From Mitsuaria sp. GD03876 (lineage in GTDB: Bacteria; Pseudomonadota; Gammaproteobacteria; Burkholderiales; Burkholderiaceae_C), in NCBI RefSeq assembly GCF_029840635.1, contig NZ_JAOCCU010000013.1, forward strand, positions 62,001-126,000: a stretch of DNA of 64,000 bases, written 5' to 3'. Numbering within the stretch: the stretch's first letter is position 1; every line of letters begins with the position of its first letter. Both the position numbers and the translations under genes were made by a program. The notes under the pieces are model-generated. The model was not told where the DNA came from and searched no databases. It saw only the letters and a program-made list of their open reading frames with translations. Below, piece by piece: positions 50,249 to 59,862 of the stretch.

Positions 50249-50254
50249 TCAGCC

Positions 50255-52480
50255 ATGAACACCGCCACCACCGCCCCAACGTCGTCCGGCGAACTGCAGT
50301 TCGCCGTCTCCGGCATGACCTGCGCCAGCTGCGTCGGCCGCGTCGAACGCGCCCTGCGCAAGGTGCCCGGCGTCGAAGACGCCCAGGTCAATCTCGCGAC
50401 CGAGTCCGCCATCGTCCGCGCCACCGGCGGTGTCGGCGCCGACACGCTCGTCGCCGCCATCGGCAAAGCCGGCTATCAGGCGCACGAGATCGTCGGCGAG
50501 GACGACACCCCGTCCGCCCCCGTTCCCTGGTCCGCCACCGGCTGGCCCGTGCTCGTGGCCGCCTTGCTCACCCTGCCGCTGGTCGCGCCCATGGTCGCCA
50601 TGCTCTGGGGCACGCACTGGATGCTCGACGGCTGGTGGCAGCTCGCGCTCGCGACCCCCGTCCAGTTCTGGCTCGGCGCGCGCTTCTATCGCGCCGGCTG
50701 GGCCGCGCTGAAGGACCGCAGCGGCAACATGGACCTGCTCGTCGCCCTGGGCACCAGCGCCGCCTACGGGCTCAGCCTCTACGAACTCATTCGCCAGGGA
50801 TCGATGAGCGGCGCGCTCTACTTCGAATCCGCCGCCGCCGTCATCACGCTGGTGCTGCTGGGCAAGTGGCTCGAGGGCCGCGCCAAGCGCCAGACGCTCA
50901 GCGCCCTCGCCGCGCTCAAGCAGCTCCGCCCCGAACACGCCCGCGTGCGTCGCGGCCCCCTCGGCGCCGAGGTGGAACTCGACGTGCCGCTGGCGCAGCT
51001 GCGGATGAAGGACCTGATGGTCGTGCGCCCCGGCGAGCGCATCCCCGCCGACGGCCGCATCCGCGAAGGCCACAGCCCCGTCGACGAGTCGCTGATCAGC
51101 GGCGAGAGCCTGCCCGTCGACAAGGCCGAGGGCGATCGCGTGATCGGCGGCGCCGTCAACGGCGACGGCCTGCTGCTGGTGGAAGTCACCGCCCTGGGCG
51201 CCGAATCGACGCTGTCGCGGATCGTGCGTCTCGTCGAGTCGGCGCAGGCGCACAAGGCCCCCATCCAGCGGCTGGTGGACCGCGTCAGCGCGGTGTTCGT
51301 CCCCGCCGTGCTCGGCATCGCGGCGGTGACGCTGCTGGCCTGGGGCCTGTCGACCGGCGATTGGGAACGCGCGCTGATCCACGCGGTCGCCGTGCTCGTC
51401 ATCGCCTGCCCCTGCGCGCTGGGGCTGGCCACGCCGGCCGCGATCATGGTCGGCACCGGCGTCGCGGCCCGCCGCGGCCTGCTGATCAAGGACGCCGAGG
51501 CCCTGGAGCAGGCCCGCCGCGTCGAGCTGGTGGTGTTCGACAAGACCGGCACGCTGACGGAAGGCAAGCCGCGCCTGACCGGCTTCACCGCGGCGCCCGG
51601 CCAGGGCGAGGCCATGGCGCTGACGTTGGCCGCCGCGCTGCAGATGGGCAGCGAGCATCCGCTGGCGCGCGCGGTGCGCGACGCCGCCGCCGAGCGCGCG
51701 CTGGCGGTGGCGCCGGCCTCAGCGGTGCGCGCGGTCGCCGGCCGCGGCGTGTCGGGCCGCGTCCAGGCCCGCGCGCTGATGTTGGGCAGCGGACGCTGGA
51801 TGGCGGAACTTGGCGTCGATCTCTCGGCGCTGGACGCCGCGGCGCGCGACGCGCTCGCGCAGGGCCGCACGCTGTCCTGGCTGGCCGCCGGCGACGGCCC
51901 CGGCGCGCCGGTGCTGCTGGCGATGCTGGCCTTCGGCGACCGGAACAAGGCGACGTCGGCCGCCGCGATCGCCGACCTGAAGGCGCTGGGCCTGCGCACG
52001 CTGATGCTCAGCGGCGACAACGCCGCCGCCGCGAACGCGGCCGGCGCCGCGCTCGGCCTGGACGAGGTCCGCGCCGAGCTGCTGCCCGAAGACAAGGCCC
52101 GCATCGTGGCCGAGCTGCGCGCCGACGGCACGCACGTGGCCATGGTCGGCGACGGCATCAACGACGCGCCGGCGCTGGCCGCCGCCGATGTCGGCCTGGC
52201 CATGGGCGGCGGCACCGACGTGGCGATGGAAGCCGCCGGCATCACGCTGATGCGCGGCGATCCGCGGCTGGTCGCGGACGCGATCGCGCTGTCGCGCGCG
52301 ACCGTCGCGAAGATCCGCCAGAACCTGTTCTGGGCCTTCATCTACAACCTGCTGGGCGTGCCGCTGGCCGCGCTGGGCCTGCTGAGCCCGGTGATCGCCG
52401 GCGCCGCGATGGCGCTGTCCAGCGTGTCGGTGCTGGGCAACGCGCTGCTGCTCAAGCGCTGGAAAGGAGCCGCGCGATGA
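50255..52480 (+). CDS. copA: Cu(I)-exporting P1B-type ATPase
   Basis: A 741-residue copper pump with one N-terminal HMA domain (GMTCASC, residues 20-26), eight expected TM helices, the actuator motif SGES, the membrane metal motif CPC (385-387), the phosphorylation motif DKTGT (Asp about 429), the SEHPL nucleotide-binding motif and the GDGINDAP hinge. It ends with the [18 protein letters not shown]8 region of Cu(I) ATPases. It exports Cu(I) or Ag(I) to the periplasm. The start is the ATG at 50255. It overlaps the cueR-like gene by four bases (ATGA). Confidence 0.97.
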   Translation: MNTATTAPTSSGELQFAVSGMTCASCVGRVERALRKVPGVEDAQVNLATESAIVRATGGVGADTLVAAIGKAGYQAHEIVGEDDTPSAPVPWSATGWPVLVAALLTLPLVAPMVAMLWGTHWMLDGWWQLALATPVQFWLGARFYRAGWAALKDRSGNMDLLVALGTSAAYGLSLYELIRQGSMSGALYFESAAAVITLVLLGKWLEGRAKRQTLSALAALKQLRPEHARVRRGPLGAEVELDVPLAQLRMKDLMVVRPGERIPADGRIREGHSPVDESLISGESLPVDKAEGDRVIGGAVNGDGLLLVEVTALGAESTLSRIVRLVESAQAHKAPIQRLVDRVSAVFVPAVLGIAAVTLLAWGLSTGDWERALIHAVAVLVIACPCALGLATPAAIMVGTGVAARRGLLIKDAEALEQARRVELVVFDKTGTLTEGKPRLTGFTAAPGQGEAMALTLAAALQMGSEHPLARAVRDAAAERALAVAPASAVRAVAGRGVSGRVQARALMLGSGRWMAELGVDLSALDAAARDALAQGRTLSWLAAGDGPGAPVLLAMLAFGDRNKATSAAAIADLKALGLRTLMLSGDNAAAANAAGAALGLDEVRAELLPEDKARIVAELRADGTHVAMVGDGINDAPALAAADVGLAMGGGTDVAMEAAGITLMRGDPRLVADAIALSRATVAKIRQNLFWAFIYNLLGVPLAALGLLSPVIAGAAMALSSVSVLGNALLLKRWKGAAR

Positions 52481-52905
52481 CCGTTTCCCTTCGCGACGCC
52501 GCGCCGCTGACGATCGGCCAGGCGGCCGAGCGCTCCGGCGTGTCGCCCAAGATGCTGCGCCACTACGAGTCGCTTGGCCTGCTGCCGCCGGTGGCCCGCA
52601 CCGAGTCCGGCTACCGCCTGTACGGCGAGCGCGAGGTGCACACGCTGCGCTTCATCCGCCGCGCGCGCGACCTCGGCTTCTCGATGGCGGAGATCGCCGA
52701 GCTGCTCAAGCTCTGGCAGAACCGCCGCCGCGCCAGCGGCCAGGTCAAGCGCATCGCCGAGGCGCACATCGCCGACCTCGACCGCCGCCTGGCCGAGATG
52801 CAGGCGATGCGCCGCGCGCTGGCCGAGCTGGCCCACTGCTGCCACGGCGACGACCGCCCCGACTGCCCCATCCTCGACGACCTCGCACAAGGAGCCTCCC
52901 CATGA
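52477..52905 (+). CDS. cueR: CueR-like MerR-family copper-responsive activator
   Basis: A 142-residue MerR-family regulator. The N-terminal winged helix ([23 protein letters not shown]) is followed by the dimerisation helix and a metal-binding loop, [11 protein letters not shown], whose two cysteines match the Cu(I)-binding pair of CueR. It is coupled to copA by ATGA overlap and to the pirin gene by another ATGA overlap. It should activate the two CueR-type promoters at 49916-49946 and 50218-50248, so it is part of its own regulon. Confidence 0.95.
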   Translation: MTVSLRDAAPLTIGQAAERSGVSPKMLRHYESLGLLPPVARTESGYRLYGEREVHTLRFIRRARDLGFSMAEIAELLKLWQNRRRASGQVKRIAEAHIADLDRRLAEMQAMRRALAELAHCCHGDDRPDCPILDDLAQGASP

Positions 52906-53852
52906 GCGACCCCACCGGCGCGTCCACCGACGCCGCCTCCGACCCGCATCCCGCCCGCTGGGAACGCATCGCCGCGCACCTCGGCGACGTCGGCGGACTG
53001 CCCATCCGCCGCGCGGTGCCGACGTCCAAGCGCCGCATGATCGGCGCCTGGTGTTTCCTCGACCACGCCGGCCCCGCCGACCTGACGCCCGCGACCGCGA
53101 TGCGCGTCGGCCCGCATCCGCACACCGGGCTGCAGACCTTCAGCTGGATGATCGAAGGCGAGGTGCTGCACCGCGACAGCCTGGGTTCGGAGCAGATGCT
53201 GCGACCCGGCCAGGTGAACCTGATGACGGCGGGCCGCGGGATCAGCCACACCGAGGAATCGCAGTCCGACCGGCTCCAGCTGGCGCAGCTGTGGATCGCG
53301 CTGCCCGACGCGGTGCGCCACCGCGAGCCCGCCTTCGAGCACTTCCCCGAGCTGCCGTCGTTCGCTACCGGCGGCTTCGACACGACGCTGCTGGTCGGCG
53401 AGTTCGGCGGCCATCGCTCGCCGGTGCCCAGCCACACGCCGCTGCTGGGCGCCGACCTCAGCGCCGATCGCGCCGCCGAGGCGACGATCCCGCTGCACCC
53501 CGACCACGAGTACGGGCTGATGGTGCTGGAGGGCGAGTTGTCCGCGACGCTGGACGGCGAGTCCACCGGCCTGAGCCAGCCGGGCCAGTTGCTCTACATC
53601 GCGCCGGGCGCGCAGTCGCTGAAGCTGCTGTCGGGCGGCGGCAAGAGCCGCGCGCTGCTGCTGGGCGGGCCGCCCTTCGGCGAGCCGGTGCTGCTGTTCT
53701 GGAACTTCGTCGGCCGCACCCGCGCGGAGATGCAGGACTACGCCGAGGAGTGGAACAGCCGCGAGGACGGCGGCCGCTTCGGCGCGGTGCGCGGCTTCGA
53801 CGGCCCGCGCCTGCTCGCGCCGGTGGTGCCGGCGCTCAAGGCGCCGGTGTAG
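52902..53852 (+). CDS. Pirin-family bicupin in the copper operon
   Basis: A 316-residue bicupin. The N-terminal metal site is visible in GPHPHTGLQTFSWM (His-x-His) and in GRGISHTEES. The C-terminal cupin spans about 180-310. Pirins bind Fe or other metals and some show quercetinase activity; the physiological role here is unknown. The ATG overlaps the cueR stop (ATGA), making copA-cueR-pirin a single tightly coupled operon under a copper promoter. The last 17 bp overlap the convergent 1052-aa gene. Confidence 0.9.
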   Translation: MSDPTGASTDAASDPHPARWERIAAHLGDVGGLPIRRAVPTSKRRMIGAWCFLDHAGPADLTPATAMRVGPHPHTGLQTFSWMIEGEVLHRDSLGSEQMLRPGQVNLMTAGRGISHTEESQSDRLQLAQLWIALPDAVRHREPAFEHFPELPSFATGGFDTTLLVGEFGGHRSPVPSHTPLLGADLSADRAAEATIPLHPDHEYGLMVLEGELSATLDGESTGLSQPGQLLYIAPGAQSLKLLSGGGKSRALLLGGPPFGEPVLLFWNFVGRTRAEMQDYAEEWNSREDGGRFGAVRGFDGPRLLAPVVPALKAPV

Positions 53853-56800
53853 CGCCTCGCCAGGCGCGCGCCTCCGCGGCGCGGACCGCGCCCCGGCTCA
53901 CCGCCTCGTCCAGGAAGGCGCCATAGGCGGCGCAAGCCGCGTCGTCGAGTGCCGACGGCGCCGGCAGGTGCCGTCGCAGCGCGGGCAGGCCGTGCGGTTC
54001 CGGCCGGACGAGCCGGGCGAGCCGGCAACGCCGGCCGCGGCGGTCGAGCCCCTTGGCCAGGCTGCGCAGGTGGGCGTCGCTCAACAGCCGTTGCGCATGC
54101 AGATGCAGCAGCCCGGCGCAGAACTCCCGCACGTTCTCGGCCCGCCCCGCCATCAGCGCCGCGCCCAGCGGTGATGGCCGCCGGCCGCGCCGGCCAAGCA
54201 GCGCGATCACGTCCGACGAACGCAGGCCGGCGCCCTCCACGGCCCGGGCCGTCATGGCCATCAGGGCGGCGAGCGGCTCATGCCCGAGCTCCAGCACCGC
54301 CGTGTCGAACAGGCGCTCGCGGTTGGCGTTCATGGCCGCCATCAGCGACCGGAGGTCGCGCCGCCGCACCACGCCGCGGCGCTCGGCGCGATGCGAGACG
54401 AGGCCGGCCAGCCCGTCCATCCAGGCCCGGGCCGCCGCCAGGTGACCGTTCCGGACGGCCTCGCGCAGCGCCGGCGGCCGGCCCGGCGCGCCTTCGAAGG
54501 ACGAGAAGAGGGTCCGGCGCCAGCCGTCGCGCTGCAGGGCCTGGGCGTGGGCCAACAGGACGCCCACCAGGTCGACGTTCCCCGCGGCCATCGCCTCCCC
54601 GATCGCGACATGGCCGCCGCGCCGATACCAGCGCTCCAGGTCGAGGCCCGCGAGGCCATGGTCCTGGGTCAATCCCAGGACCCGCGCCTCGTCCGCCAGG
54701 TGCGCCCGGACACAGGCCGTCCGCCCGGCCGCGGCCGCCAGACGCACCGGGTGCGGCCCGTCCGCCTCGCCCACCATGAGTTCGAGGACCTGTTCCGGCA
54801 TCAGCAGGTCCGCCAGCCGGGCCTGCGCCAAGGCGTCGCGATAGGCCGCGGCCGCCTCGGCCGAGCCGGCCACCAGCGCGGCGTGATAGACGCCCCGGCC
54901 GTCCTCGCGCGGCACGAACACCGCGTCGAACAGCTGCCCCGGGTCGATCACGCGCCCGGTCGCCGCCAGGCGCAGGTGCGCCATCCAGATCGAGACGGCC
55001 CGGCCATGGTCGCGCTGCATCGCCAGCGTGAACCCGTCGGGCAGGTGGCTGCCCTCCAGCCCGTTGGCGTCGAGGAGCAGCGCCCTGAACACGGTCTCCG
55101 ACAGGACGCGGTACGCATAACCGGCGGAGACCTCCTCGAGAAAGACCTGCAGGGCGGCGCTCCGCCCCTGGGCCAGCGCGCTGCCGATCGCGCTGAGCGA
55201 GCCATCCCAGCCGCCCGAGGTCAGCAGGTCGCCGATCGTCGGCGACAGGCGCCGCCCCTGCGCGTGCACGGTCAACGCGGTGGAGACCAGTTCCCGCACG
55301 ACGTCCTCCGCCCCGGGCGCGGCCATCGCCGCGCACAGCGCCGTGCGCCCGTCCTCGCCGCGGGCCGCGATCGCGGCGCCGCGCTCCCGATCCGTCATGG
55401 CCGGCGCCGCCGTCAGCAGCAGCGGGTGCCAGAGCCGCAGCGCCACCGCGTCCTTGCGCCGCGCGGCGCAGGCGACGGCAGCAGTCCCGTCGCACGCGCA
55501 CCAGGCCGCCGCCGCCGCCTGGGCGTGGGTCGGCCGCAGCGCGTCCAGCGCATGCCCGTCGTTCGCCTCCGCCGCGGCGGCCAGCAGCCGGTGCCGGACC
55601 GCCGGGTCCAGGCCGCGGGCACGGTGCGCCGCGAGCCACTGGGCGCAGCCGTCCGGCCCGAGCCGATGCCACCAGTGGGACGCCAGCGCCTCGGACGCCA
55701 GCCAGCGCGGCGCGATCCGCAGCAGCGCCTGCGGCGGCGCGGTCGCGATCGCGGCGCGCGCCAGGCCCTCGCACTCGGCCTCGCGCAGCGGGCGGGGCAG
55801 GACGCGGTCAAGGTCCAGCAACTGGCGCGGTTGCACCGGCCAGGCGTTCCCCGCGTCGAAGCCGGCCCCCGGCGCGCCGTGCTGCACCCACCACAACCCG
55901 TCGCCCAGGCCGCACAGGCGCCGGGATCCGTCGGCGTCCTGCCAGGCGACCAGCGTCGCGATCGCGCGCGGCGGCACCGCGCCCTCGCGCATCAGGTTGG
56001 CCAGGCACTGGACGGCCAGCCGCACCGGCGTCTCGATCACGCGGACATCGCCGCTGGCCTCGTCCTCGCGGAACAGCGTCCAGCGGTCCACCGGACCGAG
56101 CCGGCGTTCGATCGCGGCGATCTCGAGCTCGAGCGCGTCCTGCCGGTCGTCCGGCATCGGCCACGGACGGTCGAGGTCGATCCCGGCCTCGGCCAGGCGG
56201 ACGCGGAGCGTCTCCAGCGTCTCCTCCGCCAGCGCGTGCGCCACGGCCTCGGCCGACACCCGCCGACGCAAGGTCGCCTCGGCGCGGTCGACGATGGCGG
56301 TGTCCAGCGATGCGGCGTCGAAGAAGTGGTCGGGCGGGAAGCGGTCGCTGCCGGACAAGCCGAGCCGCCGTTCCAGCGCGGCGACGTAATGCGATTCGAA
56401 AGCCGCGAGCGTGCGGCCGCGCTCCCGGGGATCGCGTCCCACCGTCGCGCGGACGATCTCGATCAGGGTGCCGCGGATCAGCTCGGCGCGCCGCCGGGCG
56501 GCGCTCTCGGTGACGCCGCCGGCCGCGCAACTCAACACATGGACCGCGTCGCGCAACCCGCTGGCGAAACCCGGCACGCACAGCGTCGAGACCTCGGCGA
56601 CCCGCTCCAGCTGCTGCTGGCGCAGTTCGACCGGCACGTGCTCGTTGGCCACCAGCCTCGCCAGCACGCCCAGTTGCGCGGCGCCGTCGCCGGCCAGGAA
56701 CTCCCGCCAGCGCGGGTGCGAGAAGGGATCCGTCGGATCGTCCGCGCGAAGGGCGAGTCCGCCCAGGGCCAGCACCTCCGGGCGCAGCGGCAGCGCGAAG

Positions 56801-56994
56801 GCGGCCATCGACACGGCCAGGGCCTGGCAGGCGTCCTCCAGCCGCGGCGCGGTGTCGGGCGCGTCGCCGGACAGGGGCAGCGTGGCGGCCAGGCCGGGAG
56901 AGAAACCGAAGTGGGGATCGAAGGGGTCGCCGGTGTCGGGCTCGTCCGGTGGGGGCGGCGGCAAGGACGACGGGCGGAGGCGGAAATTCGGCAT
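53836..56994 (-). CDS. Large orphan protein with ankyrin-like repeats
   Basis: A 1052-residue protein, not recognised as a whole. Residues 1-50 are Pro/Ser/Asp-rich and unstructured, with no signal peptide or TM segments. The middle is helical and Arg/Ala-rich. From about residue 540 onward, degenerate helix-turn-helix repeats with an Ala-(x)n-Gly pattern recur (for example ALVAGSAEAAAAY, AAAAGRTACVRAHL, AMAAGNVDLVGVLL, AVRNGHLAAARAWM, ALMAGRAENVREFC), as in ankyrin repeats. A disordered N-terminus followed by repeats is typical of secreted effectors, but no secretion genes are in the window. The ATG at 56994 is the first plausible start. The only overlap is with the convergent pirin gene (17 bp). 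Confidence 0.8.
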   Translation of the reverse strand: MPNFRLRPSSLPPPPPDEPDTGDPFDPHFGFSPGLAATLPLSGDAPDTAPRLEDACQALAVSMAAFALPLRPEVLALGGLALRADDPTDPFSHPRWREFLAGDGAAQLGVLARLVANEHVPVELRQQQLERVAEVSTLCVPGFASGLRDAVHVLSCAAGGVTESAARRRAELIRGTLIEIVRATVGRDPRERGRTLAAFESHYVAALERRLGLSGSDRFPPDHFFDAASLDTAIVDRAEATLRRRVSAEAVAHALAEETLETLRVRLAEAGIDLDRPWPMPDDRQDALELEIAAIERRLGPVDRWTLFREDEASGDVRVIETPVRLAVQCLANLMREGAVPPRAIATLVAWQDADGSRRLCGLGDGLWWVQHGAPGAGFDAGNAWPVQPRQLLDLDRVLPRPLREAECEGLARAAIATAPPQALLRIAPRWLASEALASHWWHRLGPDGCAQWLAAHRARGLDPAVRHRLLAAAAEANDGHALDALRPTHAQAAAAAWCACDGTAAVACAARRKDAVALRLWHPLLLTAAPAMTDRERGAAIAARGEDGRTALCAAMAAPGAEDVVRELVSTALTVHAQGRRLSPTIGDLLTSGGWDGSLSAIGSALAQGRSAALQVFLEEVSAGYAYRVLSETVFRALLLDANGLEGSHLPDGFTLAMQRDHGRAVSIWMAHLRLAATGRVIDPGQLFDAVFVPREDGRGVYHAALVAGSAEAAAAYRDALAQARLADLLMPEQVLELMVGEADGPHPVRLAAAAGRTACVRAHLADEARVLGLTQDHGLAGLDLERWYRRGGHVAIGEAMAAGNVDLVGVLLAHAQALQRDGWRRTLFSSFEGAPGRPPALREAVRNGHLAAARAWMDGLAGLVSHRAERRGVVRRRDLRSLMAAMNANRERLFDTAVLELGHEPLAALMAMTARAVEGAGLRSSDVIALLGRRGRRPSPLGAALMAGRAENVREFCAGLLHLHAQRLLSDAHLRSLAKGLDRRGRRCRLARLVRPEPHGLPALRRHLPAPSALDDAACAAYGAFLDEAVSRGAVRAAEARAWRGATPAP

Positions 56995-57129
56995 GCGCGG
57001 GACTGACGGGGCGAAGCCCGTCTTTGTCCGCCGGGGGCCGGCGGCCCGGCGTGCCGAAGCCTTGCAGCGATGCGACGCGCCGCCAGCGGTCCTTGTGGTC
57101 CGCTGGCGGCGGCGGGGGCGCCCTCGCCT

Positions 57130-58002
57130 TCAGGCGAACTTGCCGGCCTGGAAGTCGCGCACCGCCTGCAGCAGCTCGCCTTCGGTGTTCATCACGAACG
57201 GGCCGTACTGCGCGATCGGCTCGCCCAGCGGCTGGCCGGCGATCAGGATGACGCGGGCGCCCTCGTCCGACGCGGTCAGCCGCACGCCGTCCGAGCCCGG
57301 CGTGTTGGCCAGGATCGCCATGCGGCCATGCGGCACCTTGCAGCCGGTCTCGAAGCGCAGCGCGCCGCGATAGACGTACACGAAGGCGTTGTGCGCCGCG
57401 GGCAGCGCCTGCTCGAAGCTCGCCCCGGGTTCAAGGTGGATGTCCAGGTAGGTCGGCTGCGTCGCGTCACGCTGCACCGCGCCGGCCACGCCATGGCTCT
57501 CGCCGGCGATGACGCGCACCGTCGCGCCGGGCAGCGCCAGCTCCGGGATCTCGGCGCTGGCGATGTCGCGGTACCAGGGGTCGCGCATCTTGTCGCGGCC
57601 GGGCAGGTTCAGCCACAGCTGGAAGCCTTCCATGCGGCCTTCCTGCTGCTCGGGCAGTTCCGAATGGATCACGCCGCGGCCGGCGGTCATCCACTGCACG
57701 CCGCCCGGGCCCAGCAGGCCTTCGTTGCCGGCCGAATCCCGATGCCGCATGCGGCCGTCGAGCATGTAGGTCACGGTCTCGAAGCCGCGGTGCGGGTGGT
57801 CGGGGAACCCGGCGATGTAGTCCTCGGCGTTGTCGGTGCCGAAGGCATCCAGCATCAGGAAGGGATCCAGCCGCCGCTGCAGGTCGTGCGTCAGCACCCG
57901 CGTCAGCTTGACGCCGGCGCCGTCGCTCGTGGCCTGCCCTTGCACCAGGCGCTCGACCTGGCGGGGCGTCGTGATGGTGGTGACAGGGGTGGCGGCGGTC
58001 AT
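57130..58002 (-). CDS. Pirin-family bicupin (second copy)
   Basis: A 290-residue bicupin. The metal-binding segments FPDHPHRGFETVTYMLDG and GRGVIHSELPE give the pirin His-x-His...His-x-Glu site, complete here. The C-terminal cupin has HNAFVYVYRGALRFE. It may be a YhhW-type quercetin 2,3-dioxygenase or a redox sensor. It lies upstream in the same direction as nothing else; its likely promoter is the 124-bp gap to the azoreductase gene, with which it shares orientation and possibly transcript (azoR then pirin). It is distinct in sequence from the pirin at 52902-53852. Confidence 0.92.
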   Translation of the reverse strand: MTAATPVTTITTPRQVERLVQGQATSDGAGVKLTRVLTHDLQRRLDPFLMLDAFGTDNAEDYIAGFPDHPHRGFETVTYMLDGRMRHRDSAGNEGLLGPGGVQWMTAGRGVIHSELPEQQEGRMEGFQLWLNLPGRDKMRDPWYRDIASAEIPELALPGATVRVIAGESHGVAGAVQRDATQPTYLDIHLEPGASFEQALPAAHNAFVYVYRGALRFETGCKVPHGRMAILANTPGSDGVRLTASDEGARVILIAGQPLGEPIAQYGPFVMNTEGELLQAVRDFQAGKFA

Positions 58003-58126
58003 GATGGATTCCTTTCTGGAACACGAGAGAACGGAGATCGGCCGGCAGCGAGTGTCGCCGGCCCGGCATGGGGCGTGGGGGTCCTGGAGGGATCCCCCAT
58101 GCCCCGTGGAGGGCGCGCTCGGTCTA

Positions 58127-58753
58127 TCAGGCCGGTTGGGCTTCGCCGAACAGCGCGGCGATCTCTTCGCGGGCGGTCGCCAGGCCCTTGGCCGCGGCTT
58201 CCTCGCCCATGTTGAGGCCTTCGGCGAGCACGAACTTCACGTCCGTCATGCCGAGGAAGCCCAGCGTCACCTGCAGGTAGGGGACGATGTTGTCGGTCGG
58301 CTGGCCGCGATGGACGCCGCCGCGCGAGCTGACGACGATCACCTGCTTGCCGGTCACCAGGCCGACCGGGCCGTTGGCGCCGTAGCTGAAGGTGACGCCG
58401 GCGCGGGCGACCGCGTCGATCCAGTTCTTCAGCTGCGAGGACACGCCGAAATTGATCATCGGCGCGGTCAGCACGATGACGTCGGCGGCCTGCAACTCGG
58501 CGATCAGCTGGTCGTTGAAGGCGACGCGGTCGGCTTGCGCCTGCGTGCGGTTGTCGGCCGGGGTGAACAGCGCGCCCAGGGTGGCTTCGTCCATCGGGGG
58601 CAGCGGGCGCACCGCCAGGTCGTGCACGACGGCCTTGGCGCCGGGGTTGCGTTCGACCAGTTGCTGCACGACCTCGTTGGCCAGCAGGGTCGAGACCGAG
58701 CCCTGGCCTTCATGCAGACGGCGGGCGCTGGAATTGATTTGCAGGATGTTCAT
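58127..58753 (-). CDS. azoR: FMN-dependent NADH-azoreductase
   Basis: A 208-residue flavodoxin-fold enzyme that reduces azo compounds and quinones with NADH. The N-terminal FMN-phosphate segment [17 protein letters not shown], the [18 protein letters not shown] motif and the VVSSRGG flavin-binding loop are typical of AzoR. The start is the ATG at 58753 ([12 protein letters not shown]). It is divergent from a LysR regulator and followed by a pirin gene, a stress/quinone-detoxification grouping common in proteobacteria. Confidence 0.95.
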   Translation of the reverse strand: MNILQINSSARRLHEGQGSVSTLLANEVVQQLVERNPGAKAVVHDLAVRPLPPMDEATLGALFTPADNRTQAQADRVAFNDQLIAELQAADVIVLTAPMINFGVSSQLKNWIDAVARAGVTFSYGANGPVGLVTGKQVIVVSSRGGVHRGQPTDNIVPYLQVTLGFLGMTDVKFVLAEGLNMGEEAAAKGLATAREEIAALFGEAQPA

Positions 58754-58860
58754 GGTGCGGTTCTCCGGGCTCGTTTCGGCTGGGACAGCCGGGGTGTGAT
58801 GGGATGGAATGAACTGTATTGATCCCCTCCCCGCACCAGAAGACCACCGTCTGGATAAGA

Positions 58861-58880
58861 TTGTTCCATTCAACGAACAA
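58861..58880. promoter_or_regulatory. Candidate LysR operator TTGTTC-N8-GAACAA
   Basis: A perfect 6-bp inverted repeat with an 8-bp centre in the divergent azoR-lysR region, 16 bp before the LysR start. Its position and symmetry fit autoregulation and control of azoR. Confidence 0.55.
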
Positions 58881-58895
58881 TCAGGAATCCGCGCC

Positions 58896-59837
58896 ATGAG
58901 CCTCGATGCCGACGACCTGCTGGTCTTCGCCCGCGTGATGGAAAGCGGCAGCTTCAGCCGGGCGGCGGAGCGGCTGCAGTTGCCGAAGTCCACGGTGTCG
59001 CGGCGGATCGCGGCGCTGGAGGAGCGCCTGGGCGAGAAGCTGCTCCAGCGCAGCACGCGGCGGCTGACGTTGACCGAGTTCGGCCAGGGCGTGCTGGAGC
59101 ACGCGCGGGTGCTGGCCGGCGAGGTGGACGGCGCGCTGGCGCTGGCGCTGCACCGGCAGCAGCGGCCGACGGGGCGGCTGCGGGTGTCGATGCCGGCGGA
59201 CTTCGCGCACCAGATGCTGACGCCGATGCTCAGCCGCTTCGTCGGCGACTATCCGGAGGTGCAGCTGGAGCTGGACCTGTCGCCGCGCCGGGTGGACCTG
59301 ATCGCCGAGGGCTACGACATCGCGGTGCGCATGGGGCAGCTGCCGCCGGACAGCCAACTGGCGGCGCGGCGGATGGCGATGTTCAGCAGCGGGCTGTACG
59401 CGTCGCCCGAATACCTGCGCCGCCACGGCGAGCCGCAGTTGCCCGAGGGGCTGCTGAGCATGCACGGGCTGATGATCCTGAGCCGCGCCGGCGAGCCGCT
59501 GCCGTGGCGGCTGTTCGGCATCGTCGACGGGCAGGCGGACCAGCGGATGGAATGGGTGGGCGTGCCGGAGAGCCGCACGCTGGTCAACGCGCCGGACATG
59601 CTGCTGCACATGGCCCGCGCGGGACTGGGCATCACCTGGGTGGGCAACCAGTACGCACAGGCCTTCATCGACCGCGGCGAGCTGGTGCGCGTGCTGCCCG
59701 CCTGGTGCGCGGAGCCGTCGACCTGCTGGGCGGTGTTCCCGCAGCGGCGGCTGATGCCGCTGCGCACGCGGGTGTTCCTGGACGCGATGGCCGCGGAACT
59801 CGGCCCGTTCGACCAGGCGGCGATGTACGGGATGTAG
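58896..59837 (+). CDS. LysR-family regulator of the azoR-pirin unit
   Basis: A 313-residue LysR-type regulator. The winged HTH (residues 5-64) contains [19 protein letters not shown] and [16 protein letters not shown]. The effector domain (about 92-300) follows the usual pattern. It belongs to the group that commonly controls divergent quinone reductases, azoreductases and pirins. The start is the ATG at 58896 ([11 protein letters not shown]). Confidence 0.93.
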   Translation: MSLDADDLLVFARVMESGSFSRAAERLQLPKSTVSRRIAALEERLGEKLLQRSTRRLTLTEFGQGVLEHARVLAGEVDGALALALHRQQRPTGRLRVSMPADFAHQMLTPMLSRFVGDYPEVQLELDLSPRRVDLIAEGYDIAVRMGQLPPDSQLAARRMAMFSSGLYASPEYLRRHGEPQLPEGLLSMHGLMILSRAGEPLPWRLFGIVDGQADQRMEWVGVPESRTLVNAPDMLLHMARAGLGITWVGNQYAQAFIDRGELVRVLPAWCAEPSTCWAVFPQRRLMPLRTRVFLDAMAAELGPFDQAAMYGM

Positions 59838-59862
59838 CCGCGGTCAGGCGTCCCGCGCGACG

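Noticed and set aside
46640..58100. Shared GATCCCCCATGCC words near 46645 and 58090 as a repeat family
   Set aside because: Only about 13 bp match and no larger conserved unit surrounds them; likely chance in GC-rich intergenic DNA.
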